From assembly GCF_030848475.1 (NCBI RefSeq), contig NZ_JAVDDS010000021.1:1-64000 (forward strand): 64,000 nucleotides of DNA. Reading direction: 5' to 3'. Source of the DNA: Herbivorax alkaliphila (GTDB lineage: Bacteria; Bacillota; Clostridia; Acetivibrionales; Acetivibrionaceae). The translations under genes were made by a program, and so were the position numbers. Each line of letters starts with the position of its first letter. Position 1 is the stretch's first letter. The notes below the pieces were generated by a model. It searched no databases, was not told the DNA's origin, and saw nothing but the letters and a program-made list of their open reading frames with translations. Of the stretch, positions 53,932-62,293 are shown piece after piece.

Positions 53932-55368
53932 ATGAATTCAAAAAAATATATAAAAACAACTATAATAATAAAATCAGAAAAAAACATCCCCGCTAGAACA
54001 GCAATAGTTCCCAATGAATTTATTGATAAACTAAAAAATTATACTAATACAACAATAACCTTTGGACAAAAAAAGTTTCCTGTTAAATTTATTCCCGGAG
54101 AAAAAAAAGATTTAATTGAATTATCCAGTGATGTTATCGAAAATTTAAATATATATGAAGGTACTAAAATTTTATCAAAGCTAGAAGAAGGAGATTTAAA
54201 ATTAGGTCCTTTAGTAGGTGTATTTATAAATGCTAAAGCACTTAGATACCTTAAAAGAGGTAGACCTACCATAAAAACAGCTGAAATGATTCATTCTGCA
54301 ATGAAATCTAAAGTAGCTTTATATTTCTTTTCTATAGATAGTACAAACTTTTTAAACGACACTGTTAATGCTATGTGTTTTAATCCTAAAACACATGAGT
54401 GGGAAAAAAAGATTATGCCTTCTCCTGATATTTTATATGACAGAGGAGGAGGTTTTAGCCGCAAAGGTCGAATCAAAGCAAACTTTTTAAGAAAAAAAAT
54501 ATCCCATATAAAGAAAGTTAACGCTCAACACTACTTTGATAAACTGGATTTGCATGAAAGTCTATCAAAATATCAAGAAATGCTTCCTCATATTCCTGAA
54601 ACTATTTCCTGTAATAAAAATACAAATAATATATCTTATATGCTGGAAAAACACTCGGTAATATACTTAAAAAAACTTAGAGGAAGTACAGGAAAAGGTA
54701 TTATAAGAGTAAGAAAAAAAGGTGAGTCTCTTTGTGAATGCTCATACTTTTCAACTGGATATGTAAAAGAATATGCAAAGTCAATAAATGAACTGGAGTT
54801 ATTAATAAATAAAGAACTTAAAGATAATAATTTCATAATTCAACAGGGAATAGATGTGTTGACTTATAAAGATAATAAGATAGATTTGCGTGTTTTGGCT
54901 CAAAAGGACATTAGTGGAAAGTGGCAGATAACCAGTATACCAGTCCGTTTTGCAATAAATGACTGTCCAATAACAAGTACAAGAAGTGGTGCTAGAGTTT
55001 ACACTTTTGAAAACGCTTTTTATGATATTTTAAAATATCATAAAGATCAAGTAGAAAGTATAAGGTCAGACATATTAAAGTTAACCTTTACTTCTATAAA
55101 AATACTTGAAAAAGAATATGGAAACTTTGGTGAGATAGGAATTGATATTGCAATAGATAAAAATCACCATCCATGGTTTATAGAATCAAATGCCAAGCCA
55201 GCCAAAGACACTATCTTAATTAGCGGCTCTAGGCTTGACATTGAAAAAGCTTTTGATATGCCCTTTGAATACTGCAAATATCTCATGGGCTATTGTAACC
55301 CAAAAAATAACTACTGGGATGGCTGGTGGACTGAAGAAGAAATATATGAAGAAGATGATGAAGAATAA
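53932..55368 (+). CDS. YheC/YheD family endospore coat-associated ATP-grasp protein
   Basis: A 478-residue protein of the YheC/YheD family. The N-terminal 100 residues hold a coat-protein-like beta region (IPARTAIVPNEFIDKLKNY), followed by LGPLVGVFIN, a family hallmark. The C-terminal ATP-grasp fold shows the nucleotide lysine and glycine loop (VIYLKKLRGSTGKGIIRVRK), FIIQQGID, DLRVLAQKD and the metal site EIGIDIAIDKNHHPWFIESNAKPA. Members are associated with spore coats; the ligase reaction is unknown. An acidic tail ends the protein. GAAGGTGAT precedes the ATG. It is divergent from the 960-residue gene, with sporulation-type promoter elements between. Confidence 0.88.
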   Translation: MNSKKYIKTTIIIKSEKNIPARTAIVPNEFIDKLKNYTNTTITFGQKKFPVKFIPGEKKDLIELSSDVIENLNIYEGTKILSKLEEGDLKLGPLVGVFINAKALRYLKRGRPTIKTAEMIHSAMKSKVALYFFSIDSTNFLNDTVNAMCFNPKTHEWEKKIMPSPDILYDRGGGFSRKGRIKANFLRKKISHIKKVNAQHYFDKLDLHESLSKYQEMLPHIPETISCNKNTNNISYMLEKHSVIYLKKLRGSTGKGIIRVRKKGESLCECSYFSTGYVKEYAKSINELELLINKELKDNNFIIQQGIDVLTYKDNKIDLRVLAQKDISGKWQITSIPVRFAINDCPITSTRSGARVYTFENAFYDILKYHKDQVESIRSDILKLTFTSIKILEKEYGNFGEIGIDIAIDKNHHPWFIESNAKPAKDTILISGSRLDIEKAFDMPFEYCKYLMGYCNPKNNYWDGWWTEEEIYEEDDEE

Positions 55369-55385
55369 CTAAGTCATTACTAACT

Positions 55386-56114
55386 CTACTTCTCTGATAT
55401 CATTGCCACAACTTCTGCCCTGGTAACAGGCTTATCTGGTCTAAATGTTCCATCTGGGTATCCTTTTACCCAACCTTCCTGATGAGCCTTTATTATCAGA
55501 TCTTCTGCCCAGTGACCATGTAAGTCCAAAAAGCGTTCTGTGTTGCTTTGTAAGTAGTTTATAATTTCATCAAAGGGAAAAAGTTCTCCCGGACAGTTTA
55601 CTCTGTCTATCTTATTTACCTCATTATGACCTATAATTCTTTCTCTTGTAGGTTCTATTCTAAAATTGAATTTATCATAAACATATTCTATTATGTAGTG
55701 GTGAAGTATTTTACTAGACTCTAATTGGGCAGCAGTCAATTCTCCCTTAGTTTCACTATAAAATCCTTCATGCTCTACGCTTACAGAATACCAATTAGGA
55801 CTAATTGATTCTCCTTTTTTAAGCACTAGACTAGAAGTTGCATTTTCTATACCACCAGTTAAACCATTTGCCCATGCACTATCTTCAATATCTACAAATT
55901 GATATACCTTTCCCTCTCTGTCAACTGCAAAATGAGATGAACTTACGTCATTGCCCTCATTAGTAAACCAGTTTATCACACTTGATATTGTTCCTTCTGA
56001 GATATGATTAACAATCATTTCAGGAACCTGCCCTCTTCTACTTGACCTGTTAGTATTAGAATTTCCAACAAAAGTAATGTTTTTATCTGCCCATGCCTGC
56101 AATTCTTTATTCAT
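55386..56114 (-). CDS. N-acetylmuramoyl-L-alanine amidase with one SLH repeat, no signal peptide
   Basis: Peptidoglycan amidase of 242 residues (Amidase_2/PGRP fold). Zinc ligands His37 (MIVNHISEG), His163 (IIGHNEVNK) and Cys174 (RVNCPGELF) are in place, with Tyr109 near WYSVSVEHEG as the likely catalytic-site tyrosine. The last 45 residues form one SLH repeat (LDLHGHWAEDLIIKAHQEGWVKGYPDGTFRPDKPVTRAEVVAMI). SLH domains usually anchor exported proteins, yet no signal peptide is present; the protein may be released on mother-cell lysis. It converges on the yheC/D-type gene with 17 bases between. AGGAGG precedes the ATG. Confidence 0.9.
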   Translation of the reverse strand: MNKELQAWADKNITFVGNSNTNRSSRRGQVPEMIVNHISEGTISSVINWFTNEGNDVSSSHFAVDREGKVYQFVDIEDSAWANGLTGGIENATSSLVLKKGESISPNWYSVSVEHEGFYSETKGELTAAQLESSKILHHYIIEYVYDKFNFRIEPTRERIIGHNEVNKIDRVNCPGELFPFDEIINYLQSNTERFLDLHGHWAEDLIIKAHQEGWVKGYPDGTFRPDKPVTRAEVVAMISEK

Positions 56115-56200
56115 TGTCCCCTCCTAAATTTTTTTAATTATTAGCTTATTTCTAATAATATTCAAAATATATTTAGAAAGTGCATGACAACAAACATCAT

Positions 56201-57493
56201 TCATTTTTTCTTTTTTCTCTTTGACAGCCACTCTTTAACTTTTGTTTCGTATCCATTTTCTGTAGGATTATAATAAACTGTACCTATCATTTCTTTAGGC
56301 AAATATTCTTGTTCCACTATATTATCAGCATAATTGTGGGCATATTTATACCCTTTTCCGTATCCTAAATCTTTCATTCCTTTTGCCGGTGCATTTCTTA
56401 GATGCATAGGAACTTCCCCAGTTCTTTTATTTTCCACATCACTTAGAGCCTTGTCTATTGCTAAATATGATGAATTTGACTTAGGACTTGTAGCAACAGC
56501 TACAGCCGCCTGCGAAAGTATTATTCTAGCTTCTGGCATTCCAATCATATGCACAGCCTGAGCTGCTGAGACAGCAATTTGTAGTGCCATAGGATTTGCC
56601 ATGCCAACATCTTCAGATGCACATATTATTATCCTTCTTGCTAAAAACATAACATCTTCACCTGCATAAAGAGCTCTTGCAAGATAAAATACAGTAGCAT
56701 CCGGGTCACTTCCCCTCATAGATTTAATAAATGCACTGATATTGTCATAATGCCCTTCTCCAGATTTATCAAATCTTACAGCTTTTTTACCTACACATTC
56801 CTGTATCAAATCCATATCAATATAAAACTTTCCATCAGCATTCATAGAAGACGTTAAAACAGAAAGCTCAATGGCATTTAGAGCAATCCTAGCATCACCA
56901 CTTGATACTTCTGAAAGAAAATTCAAAACATCATCATCTATAATAATATCAAGTTTTCCCAATCCTCGTTCCTTATCTTTTATTGCATGTTTTATTATTT
57001 TTAAAATTGCCTCTTTTTCCAATGGCTTTAACATAAAAACAGAGGATCTAGAAATTAATGCTTTATTTACTTCAAAATATGGATTTTCAGTTGTGGCACC
57101 TACAAGAATTATTGTACCATCTTCTACAAACGGAAGAAGAGCATCCTGTTGGGCTTTATTAAACCTATGTATCTCGTCAATAAACAATACTGTTTTACCA
57201 CTTTGATTAAAGATAGGGTTTTTTGTATCTGCAACAATTCTCTTTATATCAGAAACTCCAGAGGTAACAGCATTTAACTTTTCAAAGTTAGATTTTGTAA
57301 CATTTGCAATGACCCTTGCAAGAGAGGTTTTTCCCGTACCAGGCGGGCCAAAAAATATAACTGATTTTATTCTATCTGCTTTTATCATTCTGTATAAAAG
57401 CTTCCCCTTTCCCACTATTTCCTCTTGTCCAAAAAATTCTTCCAATGTCTTAGGTTTCATTCTATGAGCTAGAGGCTCTTTTTTTTCTATCAT
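56201..57493 (-). CDS. rarA: Replication-associated recombination protein A (AAA+ ATPase)
   Basis: Clamp-loader-like AAA+ ATPase (MgsA/RarA) of 430 residues that acts at stalled forks. The start PLAHRMKPKTLEEFFGQEEIVG, Walker A GPPGTGKTSLA, Walker B VLFIDEIHRFNKAQQDALLP, sensor GATTENPYFEVN, and C-terminal tetramerisation region (YLPKEMIGTVYYNPTENGYETKVKEWL) are all typical. AAAGGA precedes the ATG. Confidence 0.96.
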   Translation of the reverse strand: MIEKKEPLAHRMKPKTLEEFFGQEEIVGKGKLLYRMIKADRIKSVIFFGPPGTGKTSLARVIANVTKSNFEKLNAVTSGVSDIKRIVADTKNPIFNQSGKTVLFIDEIHRFNKAQQDALLPFVEDGTIILVGATTENPYFEVNKALISRSSVFMLKPLEKEAILKIIKHAIKDKERGLGKLDIIIDDDVLNFLSEVSSGDARIALNAIELSVLTSSMNADGKFYIDMDLIQECVGKKAVRFDKSGEGHYDNISAFIKSMRGSDPDATVFYLARALYAGEDVMFLARRIIICASEDVGMANPMALQIAVSAAQAVHMIGMPEARIILSQAAVAVATSPKSNSSYLAIDKALSDVENKRTGEVPMHLRNAPAKGMKDLGYGKGYKYAHNYADNIVEQEYLPKEMIGTVYYNPTENGYETKVKEWLSKRKKKK

Positions 57494-57525
57494 AAAAACA
57501 TCCTTTCCAAAATTTAAAATACGTT

Positions 57526-58092
57526 TTACTTTCCTTTAAATCCATAATAAAATAATTTTCCTAAATCAACTCTTAAATTTGTATCCATAGGTTTTGATAA
57601 AATGCCTTTAAAAGCTTCAATATAAATTAAAATAGCTTCATTTGAAAGGTTTTTATCTATGTCACCTTCTTTTTTACCCTGCACAACAAGAGACATAAAA
57701 ACAGGTTTTAACTTTTTTTCATAATAATCGCCTGTGTATTCCTGCATAATTGAATAAGAGTTGATGATATAATTAAAAAACTTTCCACTTAGATTTCTTG
57801 CAATATCCATTTTAAAATCATAAAATCTTTCAAGCTTTTCTTTAAAATTCAATTCACTTTCCATAAGTTTTTTTATTTTTTCTAAATTTTTATCTACAAA
57901 ATCAAAAAATACTTGTTTTACAAGCTCTTCTTTGCTCCCAAAGTAGTTATAAATGGTAACTTTTGAAACGTTAGCTTTTTTAGCCACATCTACAATTTTC
58001 ACATTATTTATTCCATAATCATTAAACATATCAAATGCTGTATCTATGATACATTTCATTTTCTCTTTTTTACGTTTATCAAATCCATTCAT
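57526..58092 (-). CDS. TetR family transcriptional repressor
   Basis: A 188-residue TetR protein with the N-terminal helix-turn-helix VDVAKKANVSKVTIYNYFGSKEELVKQV and a helical ligand-binding C-domain. It is divergent from a two-gene ABC exporter, with two GAACTT-type palindromes between, one near each start. It is therefore expected to repress the exporter and itself until an unknown ligand binds. GGAGG precedes the ATG. Confidence 0.9.
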   Translation of the reverse strand: MNGFDKRKKEKMKCIIDTAFDMFNDYGINNVKIVDVAKKANVSKVTIYNYFGSKEELVKQVFFDFVDKNLEKIKKLMESELNFKEKLERFYDFKMDIARNLSGKFFNYIINSYSIMQEYTGDYYEKKLKPVFMSLVVQGKKEGDIDKNLSNEAILIYIEAFKGILSKPMDTNLRVDLGKLFYYGFKGK

Positions 58093-58130
58093 ATTTCATT
58101 ACCTCCAGCATATCTTATAATACCAAAGTT

Positions 58131-58159
58131 TTTGAACTAATTCAATCATAAAGTTCAAA
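58131..58159. promoter_or_regulatory. TetR operator 1
   Basis: Palindromic arms TTTGAACT (58131-58138) and AGTTCAAA (58152-58159), about 40 bases before the tetR start. It would overlap the tetR promoter and give autoregulation. Confidence 0.6.
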
Positions 58160-58165
58160 ATTCTA

Positions 58166-58194
58166 TTGACAAAATAATAACAAAAGTGTATTAT
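58166..58194 (+). promoter_or_regulatory. Sigma-A promoter of the ABC exporter
   Basis: TTGACA (58166-58171), 17 bases, TATTAT (58189-58194). Operator 2 starts within the -10. Confidence 0.8.
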
Positions 58195-58219
58195 GAACTT
58201 ATTAAGTTTAAAAGTTCAT
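58193..58219. promoter_or_regulatory. TetR operator 2
   Basis: Palindromic arms ATGAACTT (58193-58200) and AAGTTCAT (58212-58219). It lies over the transcription start of the exporter and shares its half-site with operator 1. Confidence 0.65.
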
Positions 58220-58309
58220 TTTTTACTGTGTTGGTGTTTTTTATACTGTTTTAAATTGAAAAATCTCTCTATTTAATTTAAAAGTTATTCTTTAAAAGGA
58301 GTTGATGTA

Positions 58310-59191
58310 ATGATAGAAGTAAAAGAACTCTCAAAAGTTTATTCTAATGGAAAAGGTGTTTTTGATGTTGATTTTAAAGTGGAAAAAGGTGAGGTTTTTG
58401 GTTTTTTAGGACCTAATGGTGCAGGTAAAACCACCACAATCAGAAACCTTTTAGGATTTACAAATCCGACAAAAGGAAGCTGTAGCATTAAAGGACTTGA
58501 CTGTCGTGAAAAAGCTTCACATATACAAAAAATTCTCGGCTATGTTCCAGGTGAAATAGCTTTTTTTGACAATATGACAGGTCTGCAATTTATGAATTTC
58601 ATAGCTGATATGAGAGGCAAAGACAGCATTAAAAGAAGGGATTATTTAATTGAACTTTTTGAATTAGAAAGCGACCGTAAAATCCGTAAAATGTCAAAGG
58701 GTATGAAACAAAAAGTTGGTCTTATAACTGCCTTTATGCACGATCCTGAAATTATCATTTTAGATGAACCCACCAGCGGTCTAGATCCTCTTATGCAGCG
58801 TCGTTTTGTACAATTGATAAAAGAAGAAAAGAAACGTAAAAAGACAATTCTAATGTCCTCTCACATATTTGATGAAGTTGACCGCACCTGTGAGCGTGTT
58901 GCAATTATACGTGAGGGCAGAATTGTAGCTATAGAAAATATATCAGCTTTAAAATCATCTCTTAAGAAAAGTTATTTTGTAACTGTATCAAATGATTCTG
59001 ACATAGAGAAAATTAAATCCAGTGGATTAGAGTATAACATCATTGATGAAAACAGTTTAGAAATTTTTATAAGTAATAATTATCAAAAATTATTTGAAAC
59101 ACTTACCCAATGTCATGTTAAAGACTTAGATACATCCTCACAGACTTTAGAACAAATATTTATACGTTATTACAGTAAGGAGGAAAATTAA
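58310..59191 (+). CDS. ABC-2 type exporter, ATP-binding protein
   Basis: ATPase subunit of 293 residues with Walker A GPNGAGKTTT, signature MSKGMKQKVG, Walker B EIIILDEPTSGLDPL and the switch His in MSSHIFDEVDRTCE. The C-terminal 80 residues form the extra domain of the drug/antibiotic export ATPases (BcrA/DrrA type). It is followed directly by its permease gene and controlled by the divergent TetR. Substrate unknown. Confidence 0.94.
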   Translation: MIEVKELSKVYSNGKGVFDVDFKVEKGEVFGFLGPNGAGKTTTIRNLLGFTNPTKGSCSIKGLDCREKASHIQKILGYVPGEIAFFDNMTGLQFMNFIADMRGKDSIKRRDYLIELFELESDRKIRKMSKGMKQKVGLITAFMHDPEIIILDEPTSGLDPLMQRRFVQLIKEEKKRKKTILMSSHIFDEVDRTCERVAIIREGRIVAIENISALKSSLKKSYFVTVSNDSDIEKIKSSGLEYNIIDENSLEIFISNNYQKLFETLTQCHVKDLDTSSQTLEQIFIRYYSKEEN

Positions 59192-59992
59192 ATGTCTTGG
59201 ACTTTATTTAAAACAAATATGAAAACAAATAGATTTATATGGATAGTATTAACCTGTATTTTTTGCTTTTATTTTGCAACTATAATTGCAATGTTTGACC
59301 CAGAAGGAACAGAAGCTCTTGACGAAATGCTAGATATGCTTCCTGAAAGCATGATAAGAGCATTTGGTTTTGATGAATTTGGTTCAACACTTTTAACCTT
59401 TATTAGTAGCTATATGTATGGTTTTTTGGTGCTTCTTTTTCCCATGGTGCTCTCAATTGTCATCAATCACCGTATGATTGCTGCACATGTTGACAAGGGC
59501 AGCATGGCGTATTTGCTCTCTACTCCAAATTCACGAATTAAAATTGCTCTTACTCAAGCTGTATTCGGATTAACTTCAATAACGCTGTTTTTCACTGTAA
59601 CAACTTCCTTTGCCATAGTTATTTCTCAGACTATGTTTCCAGGTCTTTTGGATATAGGTAAATTTATTGTGCTAAATGTTTATGCTCTTTTAATGTACTA
59701 TGCAATTGGAGGTATTGGCTTTTTTGCATCCTGTATATCTAACGAAAGTAAGTTAAGTCTTAGCATTGGAGTAGGAATTCCAGTAGGCTTTTTAGTACTC
59801 CAGATGCTAGGAGGTGTAGACGAAAAATTAACCTGGATTAAGAATTTATCACTATATGCACTTTTCAATCCAGACAAACTTATTGAAGGCAGCAACTTTG
59901 CCTATATTGGAATGGCTACATTTGTGCTTATTGCAGCTTTTCTCTACATTGCTGGAATATCAATATTCAACAAACGAGATTTGCCAGTTTAA
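59192..59992 (+). CDS. ABC-2 type exporter, permease
   Basis: Permease of 266 residues with six hydrophobic segments (about 13-35, 66-88, 107-130, 140-170, 176-198 and 238-258) and an outside acidic loop after the first helix. Its ATG follows the ATPase stop with no bases between, and AAGGAGGA lies inside the end of the ATPase gene. It forms an exporter with that gene. Confidence 0.9.
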   Translation: MSWTLFKTNMKTNRFIWIVLTCIFCFYFATIIAMFDPEGTEALDEMLDMLPESMIRAFGFDEFGSTLLTFISSYMYGFLVLLFPMVLSIVINHRMIAAHVDKGSMAYLLSTPNSRIKIALTQAVFGLTSITLFFTVTTSFAIVISQTMFPGLLDIGKFIVLNVYALLMYYAIGGIGFFASCISNESKLSLSIGVGIPVGFLVLQMLGGVDEKLTWIKNLSLYALFNPDKLIEGSNFAYIGMATFVLIAAFLYIAGISIFNKRDLPV

Positions 59993-60002
59993 TAATATAT
60001 TT

Positions 60003-60032
60003 AAGGAAGGTATTGCCATCATTACCTTCCTT
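60003..60032 (+). terminator. Hairpin after the exporter operon
   Basis: A perfect ten-base stem (60003-60012 with 60023-60032) begins 11 bases after the permease stop. A strong T-run is missing, so it may act as a 3' stabiliser or a weak terminator. Confidence 0.55.
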
Positions 60033-60146
60033 ACGAAAAACTCATTCGATTAAGTTTTTTCATATATTGATGATTTTTTTCATTCTAACTAACGTCCGTC
60101 ATGAAATAATGGAACTGATATTGGTACAAACATAATAAGAAAAAAA

Positions 60147-60208
60147 ATAAGGTAGAATATAATCTCCACCTTATTTTTATGTGCTAACTTTAGCTTGAAT
60201 ATATTTAC
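60147..60208 (+). mobile_element. Degenerate IS605-like end H
   Basis: GTAGAATA-AATCTCCACCT (60152-60171) matches relic B in 19 of 20 bases. A decayed CTAACTTTAGC block follows where the hairpin should be. The AAGGT/ACCTT arms and T-run here may also act as a terminator. Confidence 0.4.
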
Positions 60209-60245
60209 TTTTAATTGACGTTAACCCGGCAAAAGTTTTTCTTTA

Positions 60246-60677
60246 CTATAATTTATACACCTTGTCGGCGGAAAGAACTTTTATATCTTTTTGGGTTAGA
60301 ACATCGACTGCTTTTGAAGAGTCTTCAACTCTCAATATAACAAGTGCCTGATCTGATTTCTTACCAACAAAAGCATACATATACTCTATTGCGATAGACT
60401 CAGCATCTAATATGTCTAAAGCCCTTGAAAGTCCTCCTGGCTTATCCTCAACACCAATAGCAATAACACTTGTAGAACTTACAGTAAATTCACTTTCCTT
60501 CAAGACCTTTTCTGCCTTTTCTGGCTCATTTACTATAAGCCTTAAAATCCCAAAATCTGTAGTATCAGCTATAGATAATGCACTGATATCAATATTATTT
60601 TCTCCAAGAACTTTTGTAACTTCAGCAAGTCTTCCTGATTTGTTTTCTAAAAAAACTGATATTTGCTTTACATGCAT
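60246..60677 (-). CDS. Tandem ACT-domain protein
   Basis: A 143-residue protein made of two ACT domains (QISVFLENKSGRLAEVTKVLGENNIDISALSI and VIAIGVEDKPGGLSRALDILDAESIAIEYMYAF). ACT domains bind amino acids and regulate metabolism. It lies 25 bases after a phenylacetate-CoA ligase gene, a pairing often seen in anaerobes that degrade aromatic amino acids. It may sense an aromatic amino acid. GGGAGG precedes the ATG. Confidence 0.92.
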   Translation of the reverse strand: MHVKQISVFLENKSGRLAEVTKVLGENNIDISALSIADTTDFGILRLIVNEPEKAEKVLKESEFTVSSTSVIAIGVEDKPGGLSRALDILDAESIAIEYMYAFVGKKSDQALVILRVEDSSKAVDVLTQKDIKVLSADKVYKL

Positions 60678-60702
60678 ATCCTATCCCTCCCAGAAGTTGT
60701 TT

Positions 60703-62004
60703 TTACATCTTTCTCTTATCTATTACACGCTTTGCCTTTCCTTCACTTCTTTCAATAGTTTTAGGTTCAACCAGTTTAACTTTTGCACTTATTCCAAGTG
60801 TACCTTCTATTTCTCTGCGTATTTTCTTTTCAATTTCTTCTACTTTTTTAACCTCATCAGAGAACATAGTTTGAGTCATTTCAACCCATACTTCCAAAGA
60901 ATCAAGATTTCCTTCTCTGTCAACTATTAGTAAGTAATGTGGTGCTGTTTCTCCAATCTCTAAAAGTACACTTTCAATCTGTGAAGGAAATACATTTACT
61001 CCTCTTATTATAAGCATATCATCGGTTCTTCCAGATACCTTGCTCATTCTAACAGCAGTCCTTCCACAATCACACTTTTCATAATTCAATTTAGAAATAT
61101 CTCTTGTTCTATATCTAATTAATGGTAATCCTTCTTTTGTGACTGTAGTAAATACAATTTCTCCTTTTGACCCCGGTGGAAGAACTTCTTCTGTTACAGG
61201 ATCAATAATCTCAGGAATAAAATGATCCTCTGGTATATGAAGTCCACACTGACATTCACACTCACTTGCAACACCAGGTCCTATTATTTCACTTAACCCA
61301 TATATATCAATTGCAAGTATTCCAAGTCTTTCTTCAATTTCTTTTCTCATATTATCAGACCATGGTTCTGCACCAAATACACCTGCTTTAAGTTTTAAAT
61401 CTTCTCTTTTAATTCCCTGCTCTTCCATTACCTCTGCCATAAACAATGCATATGAAGGTGTACATGCCAAAAGAGTAGTTCCAAAATCCTTCATTATCTG
61501 AAGCTGTCTTTTTGTATTTCCACCTGAGATAGGAATAACAGAAGCACCTATTCTTTCTGCTCCATAATGAGCCCCAAGACCTCCTGTAAACAAACCATAT
61601 CCGTAGGCTACCTGAATAAATGAATGCATGTTAGCACCTGCATTAGATAGAGTTCTAGCCATAACCTCAGCCCATGTATCAATATCTCTCCTTGTATAAC
61701 CAACAACTGTCTGTCTTCCAGTAGTTCCTGAAGAGGCATGAATTCTTACTATTTCACTAAGTGGTGTTGCAAAAAGTCCATATGGATACGTGTCCCTCAA
61801 ATCCTGCTTGTAAGTAAATGGCAATTTACTTAAATCATCCAAAGTCTTTATATCCCCTGGTTCAACACCTTTTTCTTGCATTTTTTGCCTGTAAAAAGGG
61901 ACGTTATGAAATACCCTCTTAACAGTATTTATAAGTCTTTCTGTCTGAACTCTAGTCATTTCTTCTCTGGACATACATTCGTACGTAGGATTCCAGTACT
62001 GCAT
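60703..62004 (-). CDS. Phenylacetate-CoA ligase (PaaK family)
   Basis: AMP-forming ligase of 433 residues that activates phenylacetate or related aryl acids to CoA thioesters. The AMP-binding loop is [14 protein letters not shown], followed by [26 protein letters not shown] and [18 protein letters not shown], with the catalytic Lys region at the end ([16 protein letters not shown]). In anaerobes this family works with indolepyruvate/arylpyruvate ferredoxin oxidoreductases, which are not in the window. Start is ATG 62004, though the ribosome site is unusual and a TTG at 62022 is the alternative. Confidence 0.92.
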   Translation of the reverse strand: MQYWNPTYECMSREEMTRVQTERLINTVKRVFHNVPFYRQKMQEKGVEPGDIKTLDDLSKLPFTYKQDLRDTYPYGLFATPLSEIVRIHASSGTTGRQTVVGYTRRDIDTWAEVMARTLSNAGANMHSFIQVAYGYGLFTGGLGAHYGAERIGASVIPISGGNTKRQLQIMKDFGTTLLACTPSYALFMAEVMEEQGIKREDLKLKAGVFGAEPWSDNMRKEIEERLGILAIDIYGLSEIIGPGVASECECQCGLHIPEDHFIPEIIDPVTEEVLPPGSKGEIVFTTVTKEGLPLIRYRTRDISKLNYEKCDCGRTAVRMSKVSGRTDDMLIIRGVNVFPSQIESVLLEIGETAPHYLLIVDREGNLDSLEVWVEMTQTMFSDEVKKVEEIEKKIRREIEGTLGISAKVKLVEPKTIERSEGKAKRVIDKRKM

Positions 62005-62035
62005 ACCTTTACCGTTACGCAAAACCTATAAAACT

Positions 62036-62230
62036 TTAAAAAACATTATAAAAGTCCATTTCTACTTCCTCGTTCATCGCATCTACTTTTCTAAAGACAA
62101 TTTCAAATCCTTTTATTTGTTTTTCAAGTCTTATAATGTTACTTGTTTTAACGTAACTTCCCCCTTTCTTATGTTTTTTAGATACTTCACGCTGTAACCT
62201 GCGCTTTTTCTTTTTAATAATTTCATATTT
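62036..62230 (-). pseudogene. tnpB (IS200/IS605 OrfB) fragment
   Basis: A stop-bounded frame without its own start encodes KYEIIKKKKRRLQREVSKKH and then YVKTSNIIRLEKQIKG. These match the central TnpB segment KYEKK-KRLQREVSRK...YVKTNNIIKLEKQIR. After about 40 residues the similarity stops abruptly. It is a decayed internal piece of an IS605-type tnpB, between the symporter and paaK genes. It supports reading the GTTTAGCT..AGCTAAAC elements as ends of such transposons. Confidence 0.65.
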
Positions 62231-62293
62231 CTAATATCATCCTAAGAGCCCTCTGAATATTTCTAAAGCACGTCTTACCTCTTTTAAAAATAT

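Noticed and set aside
55386-56114. Prophage endolysin
   Set aside because: No phage structural, integrase or holin genes surround it, and it carries an SLH repeat typical of cellular wall proteins.
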